A stretch of 64,000 nucleotides of DNA from Sphingomicrobium sp. GTDB lineage: Bacteria; Pseudomonadota; Alphaproteobacteria; Sphingomonadales; Sphingomonadaceae. How positions within the stretch are numbered: the first letter of the stretch is position 1; each line of letters opens with the position of its first letter. Below are positions 1 through 11,352 of the stretch, piece by piece. Under the pieces are notes generated by a model. That model made no database searches and was not told the DNA's origin. It saw nothing but the letters and a program-made list of their open reading frames with translations. The position numbers and the translations under genes were made by a program. The stretch lies in contig JAUJOV010000004.1 of NCBI GenBank assembly GCA_030447545.1, positions 26,214 to 90,213 on the forward strand, written 5' to 3'.

Positions 1-433
1 GGTGCTGGACCGCGCCTTCCGGTCCGGCGGCTACCCGCTGGTCGAGGGCTATACCCGCGACGACTATCGCAGGAGCTTCGCCAAGATGATCGACCTGGTC
101 GGCGCGCTGCACCGGGCAGGAGTGCCGATCGTCGCCGGCACCGACGGCTGGGGCATCGAGCTGGTCCGCGAGCTGGAGCTCTACGAGAAGGCGGGAATGA
201 CCCGCGCCGAAGCGCTGCAGACGGCGACGATCGTCCCGGCGCGGGTGGTCGGCGCGGACAAGCGCACCGGCTCGATCGCAGTCGGCAAGGAAGCCGACCT
301 GGTACTGGTGGACGGCGATGCGTCGAAGGACCTCGGCGCGCTTCGCCGCACCCTCGTGGTGGTCAGCGACGGCTATGTCATGGATGCGGACGAGTTGCGC
401 AAGGCGGCGGGCTACACCGGGCGCCCGAAGTAG
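1..433 (+). CDS. Amidohydrolase-family protein, C-terminal part
   Basis: The reading frame is already open at the left edge, so only the last ~143 residues are visible. The segment GVPIVAGTDGWG carries the Asp of the metal-dependent hydrolase barrel (the 'GTD' strand-8 motif). The later GSIAVGKEADLVLVDGD is the typical C-terminal beta-sandwich return of imidazolonepropionase/dipeptidase-like amidohydrolases. The substrate cannot be told from this fragment. The N-terminal HxH metal motif and any signal peptide lie outside the window. The call at family level is firm; specificity is unknown. Confidence 0.8.
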   Translation, partial: VLDRAFRSGGYPLVEGYTRDDYRRSFAKMIDLVGALHRAGVPIVAGTDGWGIELVRELELYEKAGMTRAEALQTATIVPARVVGADKRTGSIAVGKEADLVLVDGDASKDLGALRRTLVVVSDGYVMDADELRKAAGYTGRPK

Positions 434-507
434 GTCGCCCGGCCCGATTGAAAGCGGGCGCGCGCCTCTCTACCTATCGCCCCGCTTCGTTGTTCAGGGG
501 AAACGAG

Positions 508-1116
508 ATGACCGCAGTGCGTCGCTTCGGGTTGCTGGCACCTCTTGCCGCTGTCGCTCTTGCGGGCTGCGGCCTCAACGCCGTCCCGACCGCCGAGGAG
601 CGGGTCAACGCCGAGTTCGCCAACCTCGAGGCCGAGTACCAGCGCCGCAACGACCTGATCGGCAATCTGGTCGAGACCGTTCGCGGTGCGGCGAAGGGCG
701 AGGAGCAGATCCTGACGCGCATTACCGAGGCGCGCGCCAGGGCGACCTCGGTCAACCTCAGTCCCGACCAGCTCGACAATCCCGAAGCGGTGCGGGCCTA
801 CAACCAGGCGCAGGCCGGCCTGTCGCAGGCCCGAAGCCTGCTCGGCACGATGATCGTCGAACGCTATCCGCAGCTTCAGAGCCAAGGCCGTTTCGCCGAC
901 CTGATGGTGGCGCTCGAAGGGACCGAGAACCGCATCCGCACCCAGCGCCGCGACTACAATGAGGCGGTTCGGCAGTACAACACGACCATCCGCACCTTCC
1001 CCAATGCGATCGGCGCGAAGATCTTCTACGGCGCCGAGCCCAAGGTGCCGTTCGAGGCTGCCGAAGGCGCCGAGCAGGCGCCACGCGTAGATTTCGGCAC
1101 CGGCAACGCGAGCTGA
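508..1116 (+). CDS. LemA family lipoprotein
   Basis: The ATG at 508 is preceded by an AGGGGAAACGAG-type ribosome site and starts a lipoprotein signal peptide ending in the lipobox LAGC; the longer frame upstream lacks such features. The mature part shows the LemA signature: VNAEFANLEAEYQRRNDLIGN near residue 40, then long helices, and a C-terminal VRQYNTTIRTFPNAI segment. LemA proteins are helical envelope proteins that often sit beside TPM-domain proteins, exactly as here (two follow). The molecular role is not settled for the family. About 202 aa, usual length for LemA. Confidence 0.9.
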   Translation: MTAVRRFGLLAPLAAVALAGCGLNAVPTAEERVNAEFANLEAEYQRRNDLIGNLVETVRGAAKGEEQILTRITEARARATSVNLSPDQLDNPEAVRAYNQAQAGLSQARSLLGTMIVERYPQLQSQGRFADLMVALEGTENRIRTQRRDYNEAVRQYNTTIRTFPNAIGAKIFYGAEPKVPFEAAEGAEQAPRVDFGTGNAS

Positions 1117-1130
1117 GGCGCGCACCCATT

Positions 1131-1204
1131 CGTCATCGCGAGGAGCGCAGCGGCTTGGGCGTACAGCGACTCATCCTGGATTGCTTCGCTGCGCTCGCAA
1201 TGAT
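1131..1204. repeat. Imperfect palindromic repeat spanning the TPM gene start
   Basis: The arms 1131-1154 (CGTCATCGCGAGGAGCGCAG...) and 1183-1204 (GCTTCGCTGCGCTCGCAATG...) are inverted copies with a two-base indel and a few mismatches. This 'TCATTGCGAG...GCAATCCAGG' element is a dispersed palindromic repeat I know from many alphaproteobacterial genomes. Its right end contains the ATG at 1200 that starts the next gene, and the alternative TTG at 1155 also lies inside it. Confidence 0.75.
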
Positions 1205-2018
1205 TGTGGCGCTGCTGTTCGCCGCGCCCGCAGCCGCCCAGACCTTCCCCGAGCTCACCGGCCGAGTCGTCGACCAGGCGAACCTGCTCAGCCCCGAGCA
1301 GGAGCTCGACCTTTCGACCAAGTCGCAGGCCCTCGAGGCGCAGAGCAAGCGGCAGTTCGTCGTTGCGACCGTTCCCAGCCTCCAGGGATATGAGATCGAG
1401 GATTACGGCTACCGGCTCGGCCGCCACTGGGGCATCGGCAGCAAGGAGGAGGACGACGGAGTGATCCTCCTCGTCGCGCCCAACGAGAAGAAGGTACGAA
1501 TCGAGACCGGCTATGGCGCGGAAGGCTTCCTTCCCGACATCCTCGCCGGCCGGATCATCCGCGACGTCATCCTTCCGCGCTTCCGCGCAGGCGACGTGCC
1601 GGGCGGGATCATGGCCGGCGCCGACGCGATCCTGCGGCAGATGTCGCTCCCGTCCGATGAGGCCGAACGCAACGTCGCCGAGGCCGAGCGAAGCCAGGCG
1701 CAGCCCGCCCAGCAGGGCGGCGGTTTCCTTCCCGTCATCTTCATCATGATCATCGCCTTCATGATGCTCGGATCGCTGGGCCGAAGGGCGCAGGGACGGC
1801 GCTACCGGCGCGGCCGCCGCGGGCGCGGGTTCGACAGCGGCGACGCCGCAATCCTGCTCTGGGGCCTCAGCGCGCTGAGCCAATCGCGCGGCCGCGGCGG
1901 CTGGGGCGGCTGGGGCGGCGGCGGCGGCTTCGGCGGCTTCGGCGGGGGCGGCGGGTTCGGCGGCTTTTCGGGCGGGGGCGGCGGCTTCGGCGGCGGCGGC
2001 GCTTCGGGGGGCTGGTGA
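1200..2018 (+). CDS. TPM-domain membrane protein with Gly-rich tail (YgcG-like)
   Basis: Starting at ATG 1200 gives a signal peptide (MIVALLFAAPAAAQ) directly before the TPM domain. The domain begins FPELTGRVVDQANLLSP and carries the family's KKVRIETGYGAEGFLPD segment near residue 100. A TM helix (VIFIMIIAFMMLGSLG) and a C-terminal tail made almost only of Gly, Phe and Ser follow, the usual YgcG layout. A TTG at 1155 would add 15 residues encoded wholly by the palindromic repeat and is less likely. The gene follows lemA and its stop overlaps the start of a second TPM gene. TPM proteins are proposed to act in envelope or photosystem repair; the activity is unproven here. Confidence 0.85.
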   Translation: MIVALLFAAPAAAQTFPELTGRVVDQANLLSPEQELDLSTKSQALEAQSKRQFVVATVPSLQGYEIEDYGYRLGRHWGIGSKEEDDGVILLVAPNEKKVRIETGYGAEGFLPDILAGRIIRDVILPRFRAGDVPGGIMAGADAILRQMSLPSDEAERNVAEAERSQAQPAQQGGGFLPVIFIMIIAFMMLGSLGRRAQGRRYRRGRRGRGFDSGDAAILLWGLSALSQSRGRGGWGGWGGGGGFGGFGGGGGFGGFSGGGGGFGGGGASGGW

Positions 2019-2689
2019 TGCATCTCAGTCACGAGGATCATGCAAAGGTCAGCGCGGCGATCGCTGCCGCGGAATCCAGCAGCGATGGGGAGATCGTCGC
2101 GGTCGTGAGCGACTGCAGCGACCCCTATCACGACGTTGCGCTTCACTGGGCGGTGCTGGTGCTGATCGCCACGATCGCAATCTTCGCGGCGGCGCCGCAG
2201 GTGCTTCACTTCTGGCGCGACACATTGCTCGGCGGCTGGCGGCCGGAGCCCGGATTCGGTGAGCTGCTGACGCTGGCGATGATCCTTGCGGTGGCGAAAT
2301 ACACCGCGGTGCTGCTGATCCTGCGGTACAAGCCGCTGCGGCTCGCGCTGACTCCGCGCGCCACCAAGGCGCGGCGCGTCCGCCGCCGCGCGATCGCGAC
2401 CTTCAAGGCGGGCGCCGAGCGGCGAACCATCGGCCGCACCGGCATCCTCATCTATCTGTCGATGGGCGAGCACCGCGCCGAGATCGTCGCCGACGAGGCG
2501 ATCACGAAAGTGACTAGTCCCGAAACCTGGGGTGAGGCGATGGCGGCGCTGCTGGTCGAGGTGAAGACGGGTCGGCCGGCCGACGGCATCGTCGCAGCGG
2601 GGGAGAAGGTGGGGGCGGTGCTTGCCGAGCACTTCCCGCGCTCCGCCGAGGACACCAACGAAAGTCCCGACAAGCTGATCGAGCTATGA
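2018..2689 (+). CDS. Second TPM-domain membrane protein
   Basis: The ATG at 2018 overlaps the upstream TGA as TGATG, indicating translational coupling. The N-terminus (HEDHAKVSAAIAAAESSSDG EIV) is the start of a TPM-like domain interrupted by two TM helices (about residues 48-70 and 88-106). The rest of the domain (TGILIYLSMGEHRAEIVADE) follows them. This arrangement, a short TPM protein after the long Gly-rich one and LemA, is common in proteobacteria. There is no signal peptide, so it is probably an inner-membrane protein facing the cytoplasm or periplasm with its TPM half. Function unknown beyond family. Confidence 0.8.
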   Translation: MHLSHEDHAKVSAAIAAAESSSDGEIVAVVSDCSDPYHDVALHWAVLVLIATIAIFAAAPQVLHFWRDTLLGGWRPEPGFGELLTLAMILAVAKYTAVLLILRYKPLRLALTPRATKARRVRRRAIATFKAGAERRTIGRTGILIYLSMGEHRAEIVADEAITKVTSPETWGEAMAALLVEVKTGRPADGIVAAGEKVGAVLAEHFPRSAEDTNESPDKLIEL

Positions 2690-3201
2690 TCGAGGACGCC
2701 GACGCTCCGCTCGAGACCATGTGGCGCGGCAAATATGTGAGCGCCCTCAAGCGCGGCCGCTGGGAGTATGTGTCGCGCACCGGCAGCACCAACGCAGTCG
2801 TCGTGCTCGCCGAGCACGACGGCAAGGTGATCCTCGTCGAGCAGTACCGCGTGCCCGTCGGCGGCCGCTGCCTCGAGCTTCCCGCGGGCCTGGTCGGCGA
2901 CGAGGACCCGGACGCGACCGTCGAGGACACCGCCGTCAAGGAGCTCGAAGAGGAGACCGGCTTCACCGCCGAGCGGATCGAGCGGCTCGGAGAGTTCCAC
3001 AGCTCGCCAGGAATGCTCGCCGAAAGCTTTACGCTGGTGCGCGCGCACGGGGTCCGCAGGATCGGCGAGGGCGGCGGCACGCATGAGGAGGACATTGCCG
3101 TCCACCTCGTCGCGCGTTCCGATGTTCCCGACTTCGTCCGGCAGCGTCGTGACGCCGGAGCAGCCGTGGACGTGAAGCTGCTGATCTTCATGAACTTCTG
3201 A
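2686..3201 (+). CDS. Nudix hydrolase, ADP-ribose pyrophosphatase-like
   Basis: It overlaps the preceding gene by ATGA at 2686. The Nudix box is readable near residues 66-92: LPAGLVGDEDPDATVEDTA then KELEEETGF, matching GX5EX7(R/K)EUXEEXGU. The upstream segment YVSRTGSTNAVVVLAEHDGK and VEQYRVPVGGRCLELPAG match the ADP-ribose/NDP-sugar diphosphatase subgroup. Predicted to hydrolyse a nucleoside diphosphate linked to another moiety, in the cytoplasm, with Mg2+. Length 171 aa is normal. It ends the lemA-TPM-TPM-Nudix run, probably one operon. Confidence 0.88.
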   Translation: MIEDADAPLETMWRGKYVSALKRGRWEYVSRTGSTNAVVVLAEHDGKVILVEQYRVPVGGRCLELPAGLVGDEDPDATVEDTAVKELEEETGFTAERIERLGEFHSSPGMLAESFTLVRAHGVRRIGEGGGTHEEDIAVHLVARSDVPDFVRQRRDAGAAVDVKLLIFMNF

Positions 3202-3316
3202 GCCGTGCGGTCAGTCTGGGTTCACTCGGCTATGCCAATGTGCGGTCACGATTGTGGGCTTGGCCGAGCCCGCCGCGCTTCCTACAGCGCGCTCAGCATT
3301 TACGAAGGGTGTTTTC

Positions 3317-5548
<2,232 letters not shown>

Positions 5549-5554
5549 GCGAGG

Positions 5555-6432
5555 CTAGCCTGGCCAGTTGAACGCCTGTGCGCTGCGCACCATCGCCGCG
5601 GTCGACTGGCTGAACGGCCGGCCCGGGACGCTGAGCAACGCGACCGTCCGCTCGATTGCCGGGTCGACGATCGGGCGCTGGACGAGCTCGGGAACCGTGA
5701 CCGAATATTCGGGCATTACCGCAATGCCGATGCGCGCGAGCACCATCGCCTGGACCCAGTCCTCGCGCTCCGAGCGGAAGCGCGCATAGAGCTCGACCTT
5801 GCAGTCGCCGCACACCGCGGTGAACATCTCGCGCATCTCGCACGAGAGGCGGTCGACATAGGCTGGCCCGACAGGTCCCTGAGCGCGACGCTGTTGCGCA
5901 AGGCCAGCGGATGGTCGGGCGGAAGCACGGCGACATATTTCTCGCTGTACAGCGGGTGCGCGTGGAAGCTCCTGGGCACGCCCTCGAACGGATTGACGAT
6001 CGCAAGGTCGAGCTTGCCCTCGTCGAGCTGGTTGATGATCTCGCCGAGCGCGCCCTCGGTGACCTCGACCTCGACCCCCTCGAAGCTCGACTGGAAAGCC
6101 GCGAGATAGCGCGCCAGCCGGACGGAGCCGATCGTGCCCAGCACGCCGAGGCGCACCGGCACCTTGTCGAGCAGCCGGTAGTCCTGCGCGATGCTCTGGG
6201 CGCGCTCGGCCTGCTCCTGCATCTGGCGAAGCGTCGGCAGGATCGAACGGCCGAAGTCGCTCAGGCGGATGCGCTTGCCCTCTCGCGTAAAGATCGATGC
6301 TCCGAGCTCGTCTTCGAGGCTCTTGACCGCCTTGGTCAGCGCCGGCTGCGAGACGTTGCAGCGCTCGGCCGCGCGTGTGAAGTTCAGGGTCTCGGCCGCC
6401 GCGAGCACATAGCGGATCTGGAACAGCTCCAT
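5555..6432 (-). CDS. LysR-family transcriptional regulator (frameshifted)
   Basis: Start ATG at 6432 gives MELFQIRYVLAAAETLNFTR followed by the LysR helix-turn-helix (AAERCNVSQPALTKAVKSLE). The effector domain runs VPVRLGVLGTIGSVRLARYL to about residue 185. A frameshift near 5,865-5,880 then moves the rest into another frame, where it continues to the stop at 5555 (EDWVQAMVLARIGIAVMPEY, AFNWPG). Two bases out of frame are enough to explain the break. It is divergent from the DUF4242 gene, with a 17-bp palindrome between them, the classical layout for a LysR regulator and its target. Effector unknown. Confidence 0.85.
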
Positions 6433-6461
6433 CGCGTGCCCCTTTACTCCGGTGGGCTTCC

Positions 6462-6478
6462 GATAACCGCCGGTTATC
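6462..6478. promoter_or_regulatory. Palindrome, candidate LysR operator
   Basis: GATAACCGCCGGTTATC is a 7+3+7 inverted repeat containing a T-N11-A core (TAACCGCCGGTTA), the form expected for LysR-type sites. It lies 30 bp upstream of the LysR start and about 75 bp upstream of the divergent DUF4242 gene, so one bound regulator could control both. No clear -35/-10 pair was identified beside it. Confidence 0.6.
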
Positions 6479-6553
6479 CAACAATGCCCAACTTTTTCTG
6501 TCGGCGCACCCCCTGAAGCGGTAATTTCGCGGCAAGACAGGAGGAGAAAAGCC

Positions 6554-6817
6554 ATGTCGGTGTTCATGGTCGAACGTGATCTCAAGGGAATTGCGATTGC
6601 CGATCTCGCCGGCGCGCAGAAGGCCGCGATCGGCAAGGCCGAGGAGATGCGCCAGCAGGGCTGCAACGTCCGCTACATCCGCACCACCTTCGCCCCCGAG
6701 GACGGCCGCTGCATGTGCCTGTTCGAGTCGAGCTCGGAAGCGGACGTGAAGCGCCTCAACCACGAGGCCGGGCTGCCTTACAACCGGGTCGTGCCCGCTC
6801 TCGACCTGACGCCCTGA
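6554..6817 (+). CDS. DUF4242 (nickel-binding-type ferredoxin-like) protein
   Basis: A small 87-residue protein whose ATG follows a strong AGGAGGAGAAAAGCC site. The sequence shows the DUF4242 pattern: MSVFMVERDLKGIAIADLAG, then VRYIRTTFAPEDGRCMCLFE, and the C-terminal HEAGLPYNRVVPALDLTP. Characterised members are small ferredoxin-like folds, some binding nickel. Cys and His residues in the middle (CNVRY, CMCLFE, NHEAG) could be ligands. Divergent to the LysR regulator and probably its target. The biological role is not known. Confidence 0.8.
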   Translation: MSVFMVERDLKGIAIADLAGAQKAAIGKAEEMRQQGCNVRYIRTTFAPEDGRCMCLFESSSEADVKRLNHEAGLPYNRVVPALDLTP

Positions 6818-6860
6818 TCGGGAGCGGTGAACCGCCGCGGGGCCGGCGCGTTGCTGTCCC

Positions 6861-7712
6861 ATGGCTCGCCTGATCCACCTTTCCGATCTTCATTTCGGTG
6901 CCCACGATCCGCGGCTGGTCGAGGCGGTCGCCGCCCGCGTCGACGAGGAGAAGCCCGACCTCGTCGTCATCAGCGGCGACTTCACCCAGCGCGCGCGCAC
7001 CGCCCAGTTCGAGGAGGCTTGCCGCTTCCTCGACCGGCTTCGCGAAGCGGGTCATGATGTGCTCGCCGTCCCCGGCAACCACGATGTGCCGCTGTACGAC
7101 GTGCTCCGCCGCTTCCTCTCGCCGCTGACCCGCTACAAGCGCTTCATCGACGACAGCCTGTGCCCGTTCCACGAGCTTCCCGGGGCTACGGTGCTCGGAA
7201 TCAACACCGCGCGCTCGCTGACCTTCAAGGACGGGCGGATCAGCCACGAGCAGATGAGCTTCATCCGCGACACCTTCGCCCGGACGGACCCCGAGGCGAT
7301 CCGGGTGCTGGTCACGCACCACCCCTTGTTCGCCTTGCCCGTCGGCGAGACAGGCGAGGTCGCGCGCGCGGTCGGCCGCCGCGAGCGTGCGCTCGACGCG
7401 CTCGCCGATGCGGGCGGCGACCTGCTGCGCGCCGGCCCTCAACACACGACCGCGATCCACCGCGCGCGCGCCCACGCGACCCGCGCCGGGGCGGCGCGGG
7501 GCGGTCCGGCGGGCCCCCCGACCTCGACGCGGGTTCGCGACGAGGAGCAGAGCTTCAACCGCATCGACATCGACGGCAAGGCGGTGATCCTGACGGTGCA
7601 GACGTGGCACGAAGACAGGTTCGCCTCCGCAGCCGAGCAGAGGTTCGAGCTCGAGGACGGCCACTGGCGCATCGCGGGCGCCGAGAAGAAGCTCGACGAG
7701 CCGGCGCACTAA
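6861..7712 (+). CDS. Metallophosphoesterase (calcineurin-like)
   Basis: The metal-binding motifs appear in order: DLHFG (DxH) at residues 9-13, GDFTQ (GD) near 39, GNHD near 71, THHPLF (GHxx-type His) near 151. The last motif, normally GHxH, reads AGPQHTT near residue 194, so its first His is Pro. The following stretch (ARGGPAGPPTSTR) looks disturbed compared with homologues, suggesting a base error or small compensated indels around 7,435-7,530. Otherwise complete, 283 aa, cytoplasmic. Substrate unknown; class III cyclic-nucleotide phosphodiesterase-like. It ends just before nadC. Confidence 0.82.
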   Translation: MARLIHLSDLHFGAHDPRLVEAVAARVDEEKPDLVVISGDFTQRARTAQFEEACRFLDRLREAGHDVLAVPGNHDVPLYDVLRRFLSPLTRYKRFIDDSLCPFHELPGATVLGINTARSLTFKDGRISHEQMSFIRDTFARTDPEAIRVLVTHHPLFALPVGETGEVARAVGRRERALDALADAGGDLLRAGPQHTTAIHRARAHATRAGAARGGPAGPPTSTRVRDEEQSFNRIDIDGKAVILTVQTWHEDRFASAAEQRFELEDGHWRIAGAEKKLDEPAH

Positions 7713-7746
7713 TGGCTCCAGCGCCCCTCGCTTAGACAAGCGCCCC

Positions 7747-8606
7747 ATGGCCGGCGCCGACACCCAGTTCGACGTGAACGACTTCGTCCGCGCGCGTGCT
7801 CGCCGAGGACCTGGGCTCGGGCGGCGACGTCACGTCGGCCGCGACCATCGCCGCAGACGCGCGCTTTTCGGCCGAGCTCGCCTGCCGCGAACCGATCACG
7901 CTGGCCGGGCTCGAGGTGGCCGCAGCCTTCTTCTGCGCGCTCGACCGGGACGTTCAGATCGAGCGGCTCGCCTCCGACGGCGATGGGCTCGAAGCAGGCG
8001 CGGTCCTGATGCGCCTCGAAGGCAATGCCCGCGCAATGCTGGCCGCCGAGCGCTCGGCGCTCAACACGCTCCAGCATCTGTCGGGCATCGCCATTCTCAC
8101 GCCGATACGTCGATGCGATCGCGGGCACCGGCGCAACCCTGCTCGACACGCGCAAGACCATCCGGGCCTGAGGCTGCTCGACAAATATGCGGCGCGCATG
8201 GGCGGGGCCGAAAACCACCGGATGCGACTCGACGACGGCGTGCTGATCAAGGACAATCATATCGCGGTCGCCGGCGGGATCGCCGAGGCGGTGCAGGCCC
8301 GCGAAGGCGGCAAGCCTGCGCCTCGCGGTCCAGGTCGAGGTCGACCGGCTCGACCAGATCGAGCCCGCCCTTGAGGCCGGCGCCGACCGGCTGCTGCTCG
8401 ACAATATGCCCCCCGACGTGCTGCGCGACGCGGTTGCGCTGGTCGCCGGCCGCGTGCCGCTCGAGGCATCCGGTGGAGTGACACTCGAGACCATCCGCGC
8501 GATCGCGCAGACCGGCGTCGACTATATCTCCGTGGGCCGCATCACCCAGTCGGCCCCGGCCGTCGACATCGGCCTCGACTACAGGCTTGCGGCGCCGGAC
8601 GCTTAG
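7747..8606 (+). CDS. nadC: Nicotinate-nucleotide pyrophosphorylase (frameshifted)
   Basis: NadC converts quinolinate and PRPP to nicotinate mononucleotide in NAD synthesis. The pieces occur in order in different frames: AGADTQFDVNDFVRA at the ATG 7747, then LAEDLGSGGDVTSAATIAAD, AERSALNTLQHLSGIA, GLRLLDKYAARMGGAENHR, LDDGVLIKDNHIAVAGGI, and RLLLDNMPPDVLRDAV to the end SVGRITQSAPAVDIGLDY. At least three frameshifts (near 7,795, 8,100-8,160 and 8,320) break it. Since NadC is normally needed for NAD synthesis and every motif is otherwise conserved, sequencing error is the better explanation. No other nad gene is adjacent. Confidence 0.88.
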
Positions 8607-8623
8607 GAACCGCCAACGGGCCA

Positions 8624-10085
8624 GTGAATTGTTCGCATCTGCGTCGCGGCGTCCTATATGGGCGCCGAACCCACTCGGGAGAAACGCGCGTCAAGGGGCT
8701 CCAGCCCATCCAATATGCCGGGCAAGAGGTCTGGCCGCTGATCGAAGGCAAGGGCGTCTCGGCGACAAACCATGCAAGCTCGGGCGCCTGGGCGGCGGCC
8801 GGCGGCATCGGCACGGTCTCGGCGGTCAACGCCGACAGCTACGACCCCGAAGGGCGCATCATCCCCCAGGTCTACCAGGGGATGACCCGCCGCGAGCGGC
8901 ACGAGGAGCTGATCCACTACGGCATCGAAGGCGCCGTCGCGCAGATCGAGCGCGCCTATGAGATCGCCGACGGCAAGGGGCTGCTCAACGTCAACGTGCT
9001 GTGGGAAATGGGCGGCGCGCAGACCATCCTCCACGGCCTGCTCGAGCGCACCCGCGGCAAGGTCGCCGGGGTCACCTGCGGCGCCGGAATGCCCTACAAG
9101 TTGAGCGAGATCGCCGCCTCCTACGGCGTCTATTACCTGCCCATCATCAGTTCGGGCCGCGCCTTCCGCGCGCTGTGGACGCGCGCCTATTCGAAGGCCG
9201 CCGAGTGGCTCGGCGGGGTGGTCTATGAGGATCCATGGCTGGCCGGCGGCCACAATGGCCTCAGCAATGCCGAGGACCCGCGCCAGCCAGGGGACCTATC
9301 CGCGGGTCAAGGAGCTGCGTGAGACCATGAGCGAAGGGGGCATCCCCGACAGCGTCCCGATCGTCATGGCCGGCGGCGTCTGGCGCCTGGACGAGTGGGA
9401 GCACTGGATCGACAATCCCGAGCTCGGCCAGATCGCATTCCAGTTCGGCACCCGCCCGCTGCTCACGCAGGAAAGCCCGATTCCGCCGGGATGGAAGGAG
9501 CGGCTGATGACGCTCGAGGAAGGCGACGTGCTCCTGCACCGCTTTTCGCCCACGGGCTTCTATTCGTCGGCCGTGCGCACGCCCTTCCTTCGCAACCTCG
9601 AAGCGCGCAGCGAGCGCCAGATCGCCTTCACCAAGGAATCGATCGGCGATCATGCGTTCGAGCTCGACGTCGGCATCGGCACCAAGAAGAATTACTGGGT
9701 CACCAAGGGCGACCTGCAGCACGCGCGCGAATGGCATGCCCAAGGCTTCACCCGGGCGATGAAGACCCCCGACGACACGCTCGTGTTCGTCACTCCGGAG
9801 GAAGAGAAGATCATCCGCCGCGACCAGGCCGAATGCATGGGCTGCCTGTCGCAATGCGCCTTCTCGTCCTGGGCCGACAATGAAGAATCGACCGGCCGCC
9901 TCGCCGACCCGCGGTCTTTCTGCATCCAGAAGACGCTCCAGGACATCGCCCACGGCGGCCATGTCGACGACAATCTGATGTTCGCCGGCCATTCGGCCTT
10001 CCGATTCAAGAGCGACCCCTTCTATTCCAACGGCTTCGTGCCTACGGTGAAGCAATTGGTGGACCGCATCCTGACGGGGGCCTGA
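8624..10085 (+). CDS. Nitronate monooxygenase-like flavin oxidoreductase (one frameshift)
   Basis: Two overlapping frames join near 9,270-9,300: the first ends WLAGGHNGLSNAEDP, the second resumes YPRVKELRETMSEGG. The protein has an FMN-barrel 2-nitropropane-dioxygenase-type core (GKGVSATNHASSGAWAAAGG at the start, PIVMAGGVWRL, FQFGTRPLL). It also has an unusual C-terminal Cys-rich part (CMGCLSQCAFSSW, then CIQKTLQDI) that may bind a metal or cluster. This long subfamily is widespread in alphaproteobacteria. The start is uncertain: GTG 8624 is in frame, but a start nearer 8,690 (before KGLQPIQYAG) would fit homologues better. It follows nadC. Confidence 0.8.
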
Positions 10086-10090
10086 GCCAG

Positions 10091-10563
10091 GTGAAACGGG
10101 GGGTAATCGCTGCAGTCATTCTCGCGCTGGCGGTGCCCGCCGCCGCGCAGGACAAGCAGCCGCCCTACTGGGCGTCGATCGCATCGGGCGAAGCGATGAT
10201 GCGCACGGGGCCTGGCAGAACTATCCCGGCATCTGGCTGTACAACCGCCGAGACCTGCCGATCCGGGTGGTCAAAACCTACCCCAACTGGCGGATGATCG
10301 AGGACCCGGACGGCGACCGCGGCTGGATGCTGGTTAGCCTGCTCAGTGACCAGCGCACCGCGATCGTCAGGCCCGGCGACCCGCGCCCGATCCATGCCGA
10401 AGCGTCAGCCACCAGCCCAGTCCGTTATCGGGCCGAACATGGCGTCGTCGGCCGCATCCAACACTGCCGCAACGGCTGGTGCCGCATTGCCGTCGGCAGA
10501 CGCGAAGGCTTCATCAGCACGTCTGACATCTGGGGGGTGGGTGCCAACGAGACTGTCGACTGA
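10091..10563 (+). CDS. Secreted SH3-domain protein (one frameshift)
   Basis: The GTG/ATG region at 10091 opens with a signal peptide (KRGVIAAVILALAVPAAAQ). The SH3 region begins ASIASGEAMMRTGPGR, shifts frame near 10,205-10,225, and continues as LPIRVVKTYPNWRMIEDPDG and RGWMLVSLLSDQRTAIV, then a second SH3-like unit (GVVGRIQHCRNGWCRIAVGR). Two bacterial SH3-like units in a periplasmic protein of about 157 aa match a sphingomonad family usually annotated as SH3 domain-containing. Probably envelope-associated; the ligand is unknown. It is convergent with the glutaredoxin-MauE gene, only 3 bp away. Confidence 0.78.
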
Positions 10564-10566
10564 TCG

Positions 10567-11336
10567 TCACATCTCAAACAACATGCGCCCCATCCACAGC
10601 GCCATTCCAATCATCATCAGATTCTCGGTCAGCGAGATGAAGCCGAGCGGCACGTTGCTGGATCCGCCGACGCAGGCGCATTTGAGCTCCCGCTTGTCGA
10701 CATAGACCGCCTTGAACACCGAGACGGCACCGACAGTGCCGATGAAAAGAGCCATCGGGACGGACAGCCAGTTCAGGGCTCCGGCAACCATCAGCACGCC
10801 CGCGGTGCCCTCGGCGAACGGGTAAACGTAGCTGTAGGGAACCCACCGTTTCGCCAGCAGATCGTAGTTCAGGAACATGGTCGCGAAAGATTCGATGTTC
10901 TGCAGCTTAAGGAGCGCCAGCACACACATGGAAAAGGCGATGAACCATTCGGCTCCCCGCACCGTGAACAGGCTTCCGGTCACGGCATAGCTGGCGGCGA
11001 GCGCCATCAGCGCCGTCATCGCGAACAGCGCGGCCACCGGCGTGTAGCTGGTCGCCTTCGGATCGCGGACCGGCTTACCAAGAAACGCCAGAAGGTCGTC
11101 GTAGCCGCCGATACGCTGCCCATCGATGAAGATTTGGGCGTCGTCGCGACGCCGTGCTGCGCCTTGAATGCGTCGGTTTCCTCGCGTGTCCTCAGATGAT
11201 GGTCTTCGACGTCGAAGCCCGACCGTTTGAGCATATCGACGGCTTTCAGACCGTAGGGGCAGGTGTGGTGCGGCATGACCATGCGGTGGATGACCGCCCT
11301 GCGCTCACTCTTCGGCGGGTTTGACATGTCCGACAT
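10567..11336 (-). CDS. Glutaredoxin-MauE/DoxX fusion membrane protein (one frameshift)
   Basis: The ATG at 11336 has an ideal AAGGAG site 7 nt upstream. Residues 1-85 form a glutaredoxin-like domain with redox motif CPYG in HHTCPYGLKAVDMLKRSG. After a frameshift near 11,110-11,130 the frame resumes with a MauE/DoxX-like domain of four TM helices (ALFAMTALMALAASYAVTG, WFIAFSMCVLALLKLQ, AGVLMVAGALNWLSVPMALF, LTENLMMIGMALWMGRML). That domain carries a CACVGGSSNVPLG motif between helices. The fusion suggests a membrane-bound thiol-disulfide relay fed by its own glutaredoxin. It lies directly behind a mer-type promoter, so a metal or thiol stress role is inferred. Confidence 0.78.
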
Positions 11337-11352
11337 TGCAATCTCCTTGCGG

